64,000 bases of DNA from Thermus caldilimi (lineage in GTDB: Bacteria > Deinococcota > Deinococci > Deinococcales > Thermaceae), in assembly GCF_004684245.1 (NCBI RefSeq), contig NZ_CP038452.1, positions 558,001-622,000 on the forward strand. The letters run 5' to 3'. The first letter of the stretch is position 1; each line of letters starts with the position of its first letter. The notes under the pieces are model-generated. The model was given only the letters and a program-made list of their open reading frames with translations, did no database searches and was not told the DNA's origin. Below, piece after piece: positions 28,552-37,309 of the stretch. A program made the translations under genes and the position numbers.

Positions 28552-29290
28552 AGGCCCTCCCCAGGTAAACTGCCCGTACTTCGGGATCCTGGCGCACTTC
28601 CTCAAAGGTTCCTTCCCGAAGCACCTTGCCCAAATGCAGGACCGTAACGCTTGCTGCGAGTTTCCCCACGAAGTTCATGTCGTGCTCCACCACTACCACG
28701 GTTTTTGCACCCCTTAAGCGGTTCAAAAGGTCGGCGACGGCCTCCGTTTCGCTCCGGGTCAGACCAGCGGTGGGTTCGTCCAGAAGTAGGAGCTCCGCTC
28801 CGGTGGAGAGCACCATGGCCAGCTCGAGCCGCTGGCGTTCCCCGTGGCTGAGGGCGGCAGCCTTCACGTACCGCTTATCCTGTAGCCCCACGAGCCCTAG
28901 GGTGCTCTCCAATACCTCCCATTCCTCGGCGCTAAGGCCTGGTCCTAGGGATGTGAGGAGCCCTTTTCGCCTGCGGGTGGCCACCACGAGGTTTTCCAAC
29001 ACCGTAAGCCCGTTGAGGACTCCTGGGTTCTGGAACTTGCGTCCCACTCCCTTCCAGGCCAGGACGTGTTCGGGGGTTCCCCCGATTTCCTTTCCCCTGA
29101 ACAGGATGCGTCCGCGGGATGGGCGCACCCTTCCACTTATGGCGTCCAAAAGGGTGGTCTTTCCTGCACCGTTGGGACCGAGGAGGACCCTAAGCTCTCC
29201 CTTCGTAACCTTCAGGTCCACCCCGTCCAGGGCTTTAAATCCGCCTTCGTAGGTTACCTCAAGCCCTTCTACCCTGAGGAAGTCTTCCAT
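28544..29290 (-). CDS. urtD: Urea ABC transporter ATPase UrtD
   Basis: 248 aa, LivG-like. Walker A GPNGAGKTT, the motif GVGRKFQNPGVLNGLTVLEN, signature LSHGERQRLELAMVL, Walker [18 protein letters not shown]. It overlaps urtC by about 32 nt. Confidence 0.92.
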   Translation of the reverse strand: MEDFLRVEGLEVTYEGGFKALDGVDLKVTKGELRVLLGPNGAGKTTLLDAISGRVRPSRGRILFRGKEIGGTPEHVLAWKGVGRKFQNPGVLNGLTVLENLVVATRRRKGLLTSLGPGLSAEEWEVLESTLGLVGLQDKRYVKAAALSHGERQRLELAMVLSTGAELLLLDEPTAGLTRSETEAVADLLNRLRGAKTVVVVEHDMNFVGKLAASVTVLHLGKVLREGTFEEVRQDPEVRAVYLGRAYA

Positions 29291-30302
29291 GGCCTTGCAC
29301 CCCTTTTGCCCCTTTCCTGTAGGTGGACCGGAGGGCCGGAAGTAGGACCACCAACACGAAGAGCCCTCCCACCAGGTAGAGCCAAAGATCGGGGAAGAGG
29401 CTGCTTACCCGATCCCGTACAAATCCTCCTAGCAAGGAGGCCAACACCGCTCCGAAGAAGCTCTCCTTACCCCCCAAGACCGTCCAGATGACGAATTCGA
29501 TGGAGGGCTGGACCCCCACGAAGGCCGGGGAGACCACACCCGCATGCAGGGTGAAGAGGGCTCCCCCAAGACCCGCTAGAAAGCCTGCCAGGGAAAAGGC
29601 CGCCGCCTTGTAGAGGGCCACGTCGTAACCCAGGAAGCGGGTGCGGTTTTCTCCTTCCCGAAGGGCACGAAGTACCAAGCCAAAGTGGGTGGACCGGAGG
29701 GCTAGGGAGCTCCCTATAGCCAGCAGGACCAGGAGGGCCGTGGCCCAGTAGAGGCCCCGCTGGAAAATGGGGTCGGCGAAGGACTGCCCGAGGAAGGAGG
29801 CGAAGTTGGTTAAGCCGTTGAATCCTCCTGTCAGACCCTGCTGGCTTATCAGCAGCGTGGAAAAGGCTAGGGCTAGGGCCTGGGTGATCAGGGAGAAGTA
29901 CACCCCGGTTACCCGTCGGCGGAAGAGGAGAATACCCAGGGTAAAGGCTAGGGTGGCAGGCAGCAGGACAGCCATCGACATGGCAAAGGCCGGATTCCTG
30001 AAGGGAGCCCACCACCAGGGTAGGGCCTCGATGCCGTTCCAGACCATAAAGTCAGGGAGCTCCCCAGGGGAGAGGGCACTCAGTTTCAGGTGCATGGCGA
30101 TGGCGTACCCTCCGAGTCCGAAGAAAATGCCCTGGCCCAGGCTTAGGATCCCTGCGTACCCCCAGGCCCAAACCAGGCCGAGAGCAACCAAACCCACCGC
30201 CAGAAATCTGCCCATGAGGGAGAGGTCGTAAGGGGTCACCAGGAAGGGTAAAACGGTAAGTACCACCGCCATGAGCAGGAGGGCCACAAGGCTTCTCTGC
30301 AT
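29259..30302 (-). CDS. urtC: Urea ABC transporter permease UrtC
   Basis: 347 aa, LivM-like, about ten helices. WGYAGILSLGQGIFFGLGGYAIAMHL and GVQPSIEFVIWTVLGGKESF are characteristic of UrtC. It follows urtB by 1 nt. Confidence 0.92.
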   Translation of the reverse strand: MQRSLVALLLMAVVLTVLPFLVTPYDLSLMGRFLAVGLVALGLVWAWGYAGILSLGQGIFFGLGGYAIAMHLKLSALSPGELPDFMVWNGIEALPWWWAPFRNPAFAMSMAVLLPATLAFTLGILLFRRRVTGVYFSLITQALALAFSTLLISQQGLTGGFNGLTNFASFLGQSFADPIFQRGLYWATALLVLLAIGSSLALRSTHFGLVLRALREGENRTRFLGYDVALYKAAAFSLAGFLAGLGGALFTLHAGVVSPAFVGVQPSIEFVIWTVLGGKESFFGAVLASLLGGFVRDRVSSLFPDLWLYLVGGLFVLVVLLPALRSTYRKGAKGVQGHGRLPQGRRA

Positions 30303-30303
30303 G

Positions 30304-31230
30304 TCACACCTCCTCGAGGGCCCGCGTGCGCGAGGGTAGGAGCCCCCGGGGCCTGAGCTGTAGGAAGAGGACCACGAGGAAAAGGAGAATAACCTTGGCC
30401 AAGCTCACGCTGGTCAGCCCTTGCAAGGTGGCCGAGGTTAACCCCAGGAGGAGGGCAGCCAAGGCGGCGCCGCCCAGACTGCCCACACCCCCGAGGATGA
30501 CCACCAGGAAGGCATCCACAATGTAGCTTTGCCCCACGGTGGGGGTTACCGGGGCGATCAAGGCCAGCGCTGCCCCGGCCAGTCCTGCCAGTCCTCCTCC
30601 CAGGGCAAAGGCCACGGCGTCCACCCCCCGGGTGTGGATGCCCAGGGAAGCAGCCATTTCCCGGTTCTGACTCACGGCCCTTAGCTGTAGGCCTAGGGTG
30701 GTGTGGCGCAGGAAAGCGGCGAGGCCCATAAGGGCAGCCGCGGCCAGACCGATGACAAAGAGCCGTACCCACGGGAGGCTTATCTCGCCTAGGAGGCTTA
30801 TCTCGCCTAGGTGGATCGTTCCAGCCAGCCAAGTGGGTGCGGCCACCTCCACCCCCACAGGGCCGAAGGCGTTCCGTGCGGCTTGTTGAAGGATGAGGGA
30901 TACACCCCAGGTGGCCAGGAGGGTCTCTAGGGGCCGCCCATACAGGTGGCGTATCACGGCAACCTCCAGCAGCAGGGCGGCAAGGGCTCCTACAACGAAG
31001 CCAAGGGGTAACGCTGCCAGGAGGTAAAGGGGGAGGGGCAGGACCTGGTGCGCCAGGTAGGCCATATAACCCCCTAGCATCAGCCATTCCCCATGGGCCA
31101 TATTGATGACCCGTTGGAGCCCAAAGCTCATGGCCAGACCCACCGCCACCAGGGCTAGAATGGAGGCGACGCTAAGCCCGTTAAAGGTTTGGTTTGCAAA
31201 AAACGCCCACTCCCCCATGATGTCGTTCAC
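30304..31230 (-). CDS. urtB: Urea ABC transporter permease UrtB
   Basis: 308 aa, LivH-like. GLQRVINMAHGEWLMLGGY and GGVGSLGGAALAALLLG are diagnostic. It holds an 18-bp in-frame tandem duplication that repeats the residues LGEISL near position 145-158, in an extracytoplasmic loop (see the repeat at 30776-30811). Confidence 0.92.
   Translation of the reverse strand: MNDIMGEWAFFANQTFNGLSVASILALVAVGLAMSFGLQRVINMAHGEWLMLGGYMAYLAHQVLPLPLYLLAALPLGFVVGALAALLLEVAVIRHLYGRPLETLLATWGVSLILQQAARNAFGPVGVEVAAPTWLAGTIHLGEISLLGEISLPWVRLFVIGLAAAALMGLAAFLRHTTLGLQLRAVSQNREMAASLGIHTRGVDAVAFALGGGLAGLAGAALALIAPVTPTVGQSYIVDAFLVVILGGVGSLGGAALAALLLGLTSATLQGLTSVSLAKVILLFLVVLFLQLRPRGLLPSRTRALEEV
30776..30811. repeat. 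18-bp tandem duplication inside urtB
   Basis: The unit AGGCTTATCTCGCCTAGG occurs twice head-to-tail. It adds six codons without breaking the frame. Perfect identity of the copies suggests a recent slippage event. Confidence 0.85.
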
Positions 31231-31233
31231 CTC

Positions 31234-32430
31234 CTAATGGAGCTTGCAGGTCTTGCCTGGGAAGGCCAGCGGGTCGTAGGGTTCCGGCTTAATGGGTTCC
31301 TTGGAGGCCCAGAGAATCTTGAACTGGCCGTTGTCCTGTAGCTCTCCCACGTAGGCGGTTTGGTAGAGGCTCTGGTTGACATCCAGGCGCACACGCCCCA
31401 GTGGGGTTTCCACCCAACCCATGGAAACAGCCGCCTTGCGGACCTTGTCGACGTCAAAGGACCCGGCTTTTTCCACCGCCGCCTTCCACAGGTAGACCCC
31501 CACGTACCCGTGGACCATGGGATCCGTCACCACCGCCTCCTTGCCATACCGGGCCTGGTAGGCCTGTAGAAACCGCCTATTCGCCGGTGAATCCAAGGTC
31601 ATGAAGTAGTTCCACGTGGCCAGGCTTCCCTTGAGAAGAGAGGGGCCTATGGCTTTGGCCTCCTGCTCTGCGATGCTGAAGGACATGACCGGAAGCTTCG
31701 CTGGCGGAAGGCCGGAGGCAGCCATCTGCTTGAAGAAAGCCACGTTGGAATCCCCGTTAATGGTGTTCAGAACGATGTCCGCACCCGAAGCCTTGATTTT
31801 GGTTACCACGCTGCTGAAGTCTGTGCCGCCCAGGGGAACGTATTCTTCCCCCACGGCCTCCCCCTTCCGGCTTTCGATGTGCTTTTTCAGGATTAGGTTG
31901 GCGGTGCGCGGAAAGACATAGTCCGACCCCACTAGGAAATAGCGCCGGTATCCCTTGCTCCAGGCCCACTCCAGGGCGGGGAGGATCTGTTGGTTGGGCT
32001 GGGCGCCAGTGTACATGATGTTCGGGGAACATTCGTTGCCCTCGAACTGAACTGGATACCAAAGGAGGCCTCCCAGCCGCTCAAAGACCGGAAGCATGGC
32101 CTTACGGCTTGCCGAAGTCCAGCCTCCGAAAACGGTAGCCACCTTGTCCTGTTGCAGGAGCTTTTGGGCCTTCTGGGCGAAAACGGCAGGATCCGAGGCG
32201 CCGTCCTCCACGATCGGCGTGACCTTGCGTCCCAAAACACCGCCTTTGGCGTTGATCTCCTCAATGGCCAGGAGCGTGGCGTTCTTCACGGTCACCTCGC
32301 TAATGGCCATGGTGCCGGAAAGGGAGTGAAGGACGCCCACCCTAACCGTTTCTTCTGCATAAGCATGCAGAAAGGTCGCAAGTCCTGCGAGGGCAAGCCA
32401 TAGCCTTGATCTTTTTAGGGCCTTCAACAT
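31234..32430 (-). CDS. urtA: Urea ABC transporter substrate-binding protein UrtA
   Basis: 398 aa. Signal peptide to about residue 26, then ETVRVGVLHSLSGTMAISE, the UrtA/AmiC-type start. EGNECSPNIMYTGAQPNQQI and VGSDYVFPRTANLI are strongly conserved in UrtA. First gene of the 13-gene urea uptake and hydrolysis operon. Confidence 0.95.
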   Translation of the reverse strand: MLKALKRSRLWLALAGLATFLHAYAEETVRVGVLHSLSGTMAISEVTVKNATLLAIEEINAKGGVLGRKVTPIVEDGASDPAVFAQKAQKLLQQDKVATVFGGWTSASRKAMLPVFERLGGLLWYPVQFEGNECSPNIMYTGAQPNQQILPALEWAWSKGYRRYFLVGSDYVFPRTANLILKKHIESRKGEAVGEEYVPLGGTDFSSVVTKIKASGADIVLNTINGDSNVAFFKQMAASGLPPAKLPVMSFSIAEQEAKAIGPSLLKGSLATWNYFMTLDSPANRRFLQAYQARYGKEAVVTDPMVHGYVGVYLWKAAVEKAGSFDVDKVRKAAVSMGWVETPLGRVRLDVNQSLYQTAYVGELQDNGQFKILWASKEPIKPEPYDPLAFPGKTCKLH

Positions 32431-32451
32431 GGTTCACCTCCCATGGCGGTC

Positions 32452-32465
32452 GGGTGGGCCCACCC
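32452..32465. promoter_or_regulatory. Perfect palindrome in the urt leader
   Basis: GGGTGGGCCCACCC, a 14-bp perfect palindrome between the urt -10 box and the urtA ATG. It could be an operator; no regulator is known from the sequence. Confidence 0.4.
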
Positions 32466-32475
32466 TTGGGCAAGC

Positions 32476-32504
32476 AGTATAAATGTGCGTAAGCAGAATG
32501 TCAA
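32476..32504 (-). promoter_or_regulatory. Promoter of the urt-ure operon
   Basis: Minus strand TTGACA (32499-32504), 17-bp spacer, TATACT (32476-32481): five or six of six matches at both boxes. This is the strongest sigma-70-type promoter seen here. Confidence 0.85.
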
Positions 32505-32599
32505 GTAAGGAATGGACTGGTGAAGCATATAACGTTAACGACATGTATGAGATGCTCAACTTTAGATACTTATTGTGGTGGTAGTAAAGGCCTAGTGTT

Positions 32600-32730
32600 A
32601 ACCAACTAGCTAACAAGACGCATGATCTGACCTGCCTGCACCCCAATCCACCAGAGGTTGTGGAAGTAGGCAAGGCATCGATCAAGGAGCCGGGGTTCCA
32701 GGAAGGGAGTTCAGGCTAGACTACCCATTA
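32600..32730 (+). pseudogene. Possible 3' remnant of an IS200/IS605 tnpB gene
   Basis: A frame running into the TAG near 32719 reads EVVEVGKASIKEPGFQEGSS, the low-complexity V-E-x-G...K-E-P style seen at many TnpB C-termini. No catalytic RuvC or zinc-finger part remains upstream; the DNA before it is AT-richer and uninterpretable. Low confidence without a search. Confidence 0.35.
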
Positions 32731-32923
32731 GGAGCGGGATCGCCCCACGTACCGGCCACGCGGTCCCCCGAGGGTAGGAAGGGTGTACCGCAACGGGGCA
32801 CCAGGGGAACACCGGCTGGGTCCTTGCGGTCACGCGAAAACCTTAATGTACCTGGCAAGGTTACCAGGCCTCGTAGATCCCTGCCCGTCAGGAGACGGGA
32901 GGCCTATGCCGATAGGGCTTCAC
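32731..32923 (+). ncRNA. Candidate omega-RNA / IS605-type right end
   Basis: GC-rich block with successive short hairpins: CCTGG / CCAGG around 32850-32868, CCCGTC / GACGGG around 32884-32898, and finally CCTAT-GCCG-ATAGG (32903-32916) followed by GCTTCAC. A terminal hairpin followed by TTCA(C/A) is the arrangement at TnpB omega-RNA/right-end junctions. Its position directly after the tnpB-like remnant supports the idea, but no covariance model was run. Confidence 0.35.
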
Positions 32924-33339
32924 AGAAGGTAACGGAGCCCCACCCAGGCGAGATAACCTGCAAGGACAAGCGAAAGGGCTAGAATCACGGCGGCCGCTAG
33001 CCGGCTTTGTGGAAGAGAATCTAACTTTTCGGCCTTCTCCCTGGCCTCTCGCAGAATTTCCTCGGGAATAAGGCGGAGTACCAGGGCAACTCCAAGGGGG
33101 ATCAGCACAAGGTCGTCGAGGTGGCCTAGGATGGGCACAAAGTCAGGGATCAGGTCAACGGGGCTCAGGGCGTAAGCCACCACCAAAGAGGCCAGGAGAC
33201 GAGCATGCCAGGGTAGCCGGGGATGGTGAAGGGCCAAGTAGAGAGCGCTAACTTCCCGTTTAAATGCCCTGGCCCTGGTCTTCCAGCCACTGATGAGGCG
33301 GTGTATCGCCCACGGGTCTTCTCCGAGGAACCTGGGCAC
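32920..33339 (-). CDS. DUF1232 (YkvA-family) membrane protein
   Basis: 139 aa. The conserved core reads LSPVDLIPDFVPILGHLDDL (about residues 70-89), diagnostic of DUF1232, followed by two hydrophobic helices. A GTG at 33339 lies 7 nt after a TATACT box, suggesting a leaderless start; an upstream ATG at 33486 would add 49 unconserved residues. Function unknown. Divergent from the sigma-factor operon. Confidence 0.75.
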   Translation of the reverse strand: MPRFLGEDPWAIHRLISGWKTRARAFKREVSALYLALHHPRLPWHARLLASLVVAYALSPVDLIPDFVPILGHLDDLVLIPLGVALVLRLIPEEILREAREKAEKLDSLPQSRLAAAVILALSLVLAGYLAWVGLRYLL

Positions 33340-33512
33340 GAGGTGAAGTATAAAGCTACGCCTGCCAGCCGTGAGGCTGGGGTCCTGAAGGGGGCAACCC
33401 TGGCGGCGCCTAAACCCCTGGCGGCTGAAAGGGGCGTGGCATTCAGCGGAAGGCACTGTCCGGAAAAGGGTGGGAACGACATCCAAGGTACTGAAAGAAG
33501 GGGTATACCTAG

Positions 33513-34034
33513 ATGATGGGGGATACCGAGGACGCGGAGCTCCTCCGGCAGGTGACCCTGGGGAACGAGGAGGCCCTGCTGGCCCTGTACCGCCGCCATG
33601 CCTCTTATGTGCACGCTTTGGCCAGGCGGATCCTTAGGGATAAAGACGAGGCTAAAAACGTCGTCCAGGAAACGTTCTTGCGCATCTGGCACAAGGCCGA
33701 GTACTTTGACCCCGAGTTGGGAACGCCCCGCACTTGGATCCTCACCATCGCTCACCGCTTGGCCCTGAAGGCCCTGAAGCGGCGCCCGGATACCCTTCCC
33801 CTCGAGGACTGGGATGCTCCTGTGGAGAGCGTGGGCACGGAGGAACACCTTGACCGAATCCGGGTGGCTAGGGCCCTGGAGGCTCTGGATGGCGAGGAGC
33901 GGAGGCTCTTGGAGCTGGCCTACTTCTACGGCTACAGCCACAGCGATCTGGCCCTGATCCTGGGCTGGCCCCTGGGCACGGTGAAAAGCCGCCTGCGGCG
34001 GGCCTTGAAAAAGCTGGAGGTGGAGTTGAGATGA
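33513..34034 (+). CDS. ECF-type RNA polymerase sigma factor
   Basis: 173 aa. Region 2: LYRRHASYVHALARRILRDK and the region 2.4 segment VVQETFLRIWHKAEYFDPEL. Region 4: ALEALDGEERRLLELAYFYG then GWPLGTVKSRLRRALKKLE. It overlaps the downstream anti-sigma gene by 4 nt (ATGA). It probably directs the operon 33513-37309 and may autoregulate. Confidence 0.93.
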   Translation: MMGDTEDAELLRQVTLGNEEALLALYRRHASYVHALARRILRDKDEAKNVVQETFLRIWHKAEYFDPELGTPRTWILTIAHRLALKALKRRPDTLPLEDWDAPVESVGTEEHLDRIRVARALEALDGEERRLLELAYFYGYSHSDLALILGWPLGTVKSRLRRALKKLEVELR

Positions 34035-34696
34035 TCCATCCGGACCCGGATAGCTTGATTGCCCTGGCCCTGGATACCCTTCCCGAAGCTCAGCGGAAGA
34101 ACCTTATGGCTCATATCCGGCGGTGCTCTTCTTGCCGCGAGACCTACCGGCGCCACCTCGAGGCCCTCGCCCACCTGGCCCAGTCCCAGGAACCCTTGCC
34201 TGTACCGGTGGAATGGGAGCAGGAGCTCAAGGAATGCCTCAGGACATCCGCTCCACCATCGTTGCCTTCCCGTTTCCGTGCGCAACGCCGCGCCTTCCTG
34301 CTGGTCTTAGGAGGAGCCCTTCTGGGTCTGGTAGCCCTTTGGGCGTATCCCAAGTACCAAGACATCCTGGCCTGGAGGCGTTTCATGGCCCTTTCTTCCC
34401 AACCCGGGGCAAGGCTTATGCCCCTGGTGGATCCCGCAGGGTACCAGACGGGATGGGCCTTGCGCACTGCGGACGGGGGAGTGGTGCTCTACCTTAAGAA
34501 ACCGCCTCCTCCGGGCCGGGTGTATCAGGCGTGGTGGATCCAGGGGGAGGGACGCAAGAGCCTGGGAACCACGCCGGGCCGGATGCTGGAGGTTGGGGTT
34601 CCTCTGCCGGAAGGCAGCTGGCTGGGCGTTTCCGTGGAACCCCCAGGTGGAAGCCCATCACCCACCACCCCATCGGTGGGGAGGGCTCAACTTTAA
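34031..34696 (+). CDS. Membrane anti-sigma factor (zinc anti-sigma domain plus RskA-like domain)
   Basis: 221 aa. The N-terminal ZAS motif is HIRRCSSCRETYRRH (HxxxCxxC). One transmembrane helix follows (FLLVLGGALLGLVALWA, about residues 91-107). The external C-terminal domain has VYQAWWIQGEGRKSLGT, typical of RskA/anti-sigma-K. It would hold the sigma factor at the membrane until an envelope signal arrives. Confidence 0.85.
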   Translation: MIHPDPDSLIALALDTLPEAQRKNLMAHIRRCSSCRETYRRHLEALAHLAQSQEPLPVPVEWEQELKECLRTSAPPSLPSRFRAQRRAFLLVLGGALLGLVALWAYPKYQDILAWRRFMALSSQPGARLMPLVDPAGYQTGWALRTADGGVVLYLKKPPPPGRVYQAWWIQGEGRKSLGTTPGRMLEVGVPLPEGSWLGVSVEPPGGSPSPTTPSVGRAQL

Positions 34697-34724
34697 CTTT
34701 TTGGGGGAGGGAGGAGGGCGGAAG

Positions 34725-36134
34725 ATGGTTGGGAAGGACGTGGTCCGGGGTGCCTTGACGGGAGCAGGACTGGCGGCCATCGGCTGGGGTTTGTACCAGG
34801 GGTGGGGTCTGAGCCATCCCTTGCTCAACCTCTACGGCTGGATCACCTTCTGGCTTGGGGTCCCGAGCGTGTTCCAGTTCGCTCACAGGGTCTTCGGCTA
34901 CGGGAGTTGGGCAAGAACCTGGCCTTTTTCGGCACGGTGGGGCTCTGGCTTTTCCTGCACATGGCCTTGACCTGGCTTTGGCGGACTCGGGGCCCTGTGG
35001 CCCTCCCGACCGCCCTGGTGCTCTACCTCCTGCTGAGCGGATGGCTTGCCGGACTGATCTACACGGGTCTGCTGGCGCTCTTTTGGTGGAGGAAGCGAGG
35101 CCGAACCCACTTTAGAGCCGCAGGGGGCAGGGAAGGGGTTAGCCGCCGAAAGCTCTTGGCGGTGCTGGGCGTGCTGGCTACCAGGAACGGGAGACAAGGG
35201 GCCAAGGCCCAGTCTGCTACACCCTCTAGGATCGCGTGGGACAGGGTTCCCGGCCTCTCCCTGGAGGTTACGCCCCAGGGAAAACTCTACATCGTGTCCA
35301 AAAATCCCGCCATCTTCGACCCCAACCTTAAGGGGAGGCCCTACAGCCTAGAGGTGGGCGGACTTGTGGAAAAGCCCCTTAAGCTCGGCCTGGAGGAGCT
35401 AAAGGCCCTGCCTGCCAGCCACCTTTGGAACACCCTGGTCTGCATCTCCAACCCAGTTGGGGGTGATCTCATCGGTTGCGCCCGGTGGACGGGGGTGCCC
35501 CTAAAGTTCCTGCTGGACAGGGCTGGTATGAAGCCTCAGGCCAGATGGCTGGTCTTTGAGGCTGCGGATGGGTACCGGGAATCCCTGCCCCTAGCGGAGC
35601 TTCCCGCTCAGGCCCTGATCGCCTACGCCATCAACGGTGAGGAGCTTGAGCCCCGCCATGGCTACCCGACGCGCCTGATCCTGCCTGGCCGGTATGGGAT
35701 GAAACAACCCAAGTGGCTTACGCGTATCCTGGTGCTGGAGAGGGAAGAGGTGGGCTACTGGGCCCAGCGGGGTTGGAGCCGGGAAGCAGTGATCCGCACC
35801 CTAAGCCGGATCGACGTCCCCAGACCTGGCGTGCAACTGAAGGAAGGGGAAGAGGTGCTTGTCGCCGGGGTGGCCTATGCGGGCGGGCGTCCGCTGGAAC
35901 GGGTAGAGATCTCCACGGATAGAGGGCCTTACGTGGCAAAGGGCCGAGCTCAAGCCACCCCGCGGCCAGTTTGCCTGGCAGCTATGGGCTTTGCCCTGGA
36001 GGCCCCTCCAGGGCAACTACACCCTAAAGGTGCGGGCGGTGGAGGTGGGTGGACGGGTCCAGGATCCCGTGGACCGGGAACCCTTGCCCGAGGGGGCGAG
36101 CGGCTACCACACGGTTCGGGTGAGGGTCAGGTAG
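34725..36134 (+). pseudogene. Membrane-anchored molybdopterin-dependent oxidoreductase (sulfite-oxidase fold), two frameshifts
   Basis: An N-terminal domain of about four helices (from MVGKDVVRGALTGAG) leads to SRRKLLAVLGVLA, a Tat-like or anchor segment. The catalytic domain has LWNTLVCISNPVGGDLIG (candidate Mo-binding Cys), GYPTRLILPGRYGMKQPKW, and a C-terminal dimerisation domain. Two single-base changes are needed: one missing G near 34902-34904 and one extra G at 35924-35926. After correction the protein ends HTVRVRVR at 36134. It is probably functional or only recently broken, since flanking operon genes are intact. Confidence 0.8.
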
Positions 36135-36191
36135 GGGGCCAGGAATCCAAACGACCCCAATAGGGGATATACCCAGGTGGGAGGTTACGAT

Positions 36192-36962
36192 ATGAGGCGA
36201 AGGGAAGCGTTAAGGGTGGTGGGCGGCACGGCGCTTTGGATCCTGGGCCGCGGCCTGGCCCTGGGCCGGGCTACTGGGGAGCCCATCTTCCGGCGTTATC
36301 CGGAACTTGCAGCGGACGTAGCGGTTGCCCCGGATCGCCCCTTTGTGGTCAAGGGTTTGGGGGAAACCCCCTTGGGCACTTCGGTTCTAATCCGCACCCG
36401 CACGGAACAACCCCTCCATTACCACCGGGAGAGGCTGGAGGTGGCCCTGGTGCTCCAGGGGGAGGGACGTCTCGTGGTGGGAGGCAGGGAGGCCACCCTT
36501 CGTCCCGGCCAACTGGTGGTGATACCCCCTATGACCGCCCACGCCTTCGTGGGGCAGATGGACATCCTCTCCCGTTTCAGCCCAAAGCTCATGGGGGATG
36601 TGGTCTTTGTTCAGGCAGGCTCCGGCCCCAACGAGGGCACGCCTCTGGTTCTGGGATATCGGGCCCCGGAGATCCCGCAGGACCGCCCTTTTGCTGCCAC
36701 TCCCTTGGCCAATGCTCCCCTGGGAACCGTGGTGGCGGTGGCCACGCGCCTGGGCCAGCCCTGGCACTACCACCGGTCCAAGGATGAGCAGATTTATGTG
36801 GTGGCCGGGGAGGGAGTGGCTCAGATGGAGTTAACCCGTGAGAAGGTAGGACCGGGGAGCCTGGTCCTGGTACCCGCCGGGGCCATCCACCAGTTCCAGG
36901 GAAGCCTTCAGTTTGTCTCCGTGTTCGGGCCTGCCCTCATGGGTGATGTGGTCTTTTTATGA
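36192..36962 (+). CDS. Secreted bicupin protein
   Basis: 256 aa. MRRREALRVVGG looks like a Tat signal. Two cupin domains follow. In each a histidine pair (LHYHRERLEVALVLQGEG; WHYHRSKDEQIYVVAGEG) and a later histidine (PPMTAHAF; PAGAIHQF) could bind a metal. Both halves end with FS/FGPxLMGDVVF, showing internal duplication. GGGAGG precedes the ATG at 36192. The stop overlaps the cupredoxin start. Confidence 0.8.
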   Translation: MRRREALRVVGGTALWILGRGLALGRATGEPIFRRYPELAADVAVAPDRPFVVKGLGETPLGTSVLIRTRTEQPLHYHRERLEVALVLQGEGRLVVGGREATLRPGQLVVIPPMTAHAFVGQMDILSRFSPKLMGDVVFVQAGSGPNEGTPLVLGYRAPEIPQDRPFAATPLANAPLGTVVAVATRLGQPWHYHRSKDEQIYVVAGEGVAQMELTREKVGPGSLVLVPAGAIHQFQGSLQFVSVFGPALMGDVVFL

Positions 36963-37309
36963 GGTTGGCGGTTCTAGGCCTCGCCCTTGTTCTGGCAGGC
37001 TGCTTTCCCCGGGAAGGAGTGCCCTCAGCGGACTTGGAGCCTCATGCCGCTCCCTCTCGGGAGGTGGTGGTATCGATGAAGGATTTCACCTTTCGGCCGG
37101 ACACCCTCCGGATTCCTCCGGGAACCGCCGTGGTCTTTGCCAATCAGGGCCGGTATCCCCATACCGCCACGGAGAGCGGGGGCCTCTTCGATAGCGGGGT
37201 CTTAGCCCCGGGTGAGCGTTTCCGTTACACCTTTACCCTCCCTCGGGAATATTCGGTTTACTGCAAACTCCATCCCTACATGGTGCTCCACATTATGGTC
37301 GGCCCTTGA
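36959..37309 (+). CDS. Cupredoxin-type lipoprotein
   Basis: 116 aa. The lipobox LAGC (Cys15) anchors it in the membrane. The type-1 copper ligands are the His in RYPHTATE, the Cys and His in YSVYCKLHPYM, and the Met of that loop. A probable electron carrier for the molybdopterin oxidoreductase encoded upstream; the 4-nt overlap supports co-translation. Confidence 0.88.
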   Translation: MRLAVLGLALVLAGCFPREGVPSADLEPHAAPSREVVVSMKDFTFRPDTLRIPPGTAVVFANQGRYPHTATESGGLFDSGVLAPGERFRYTFTLPREYSVYCKLHPYMVLHIMVGP

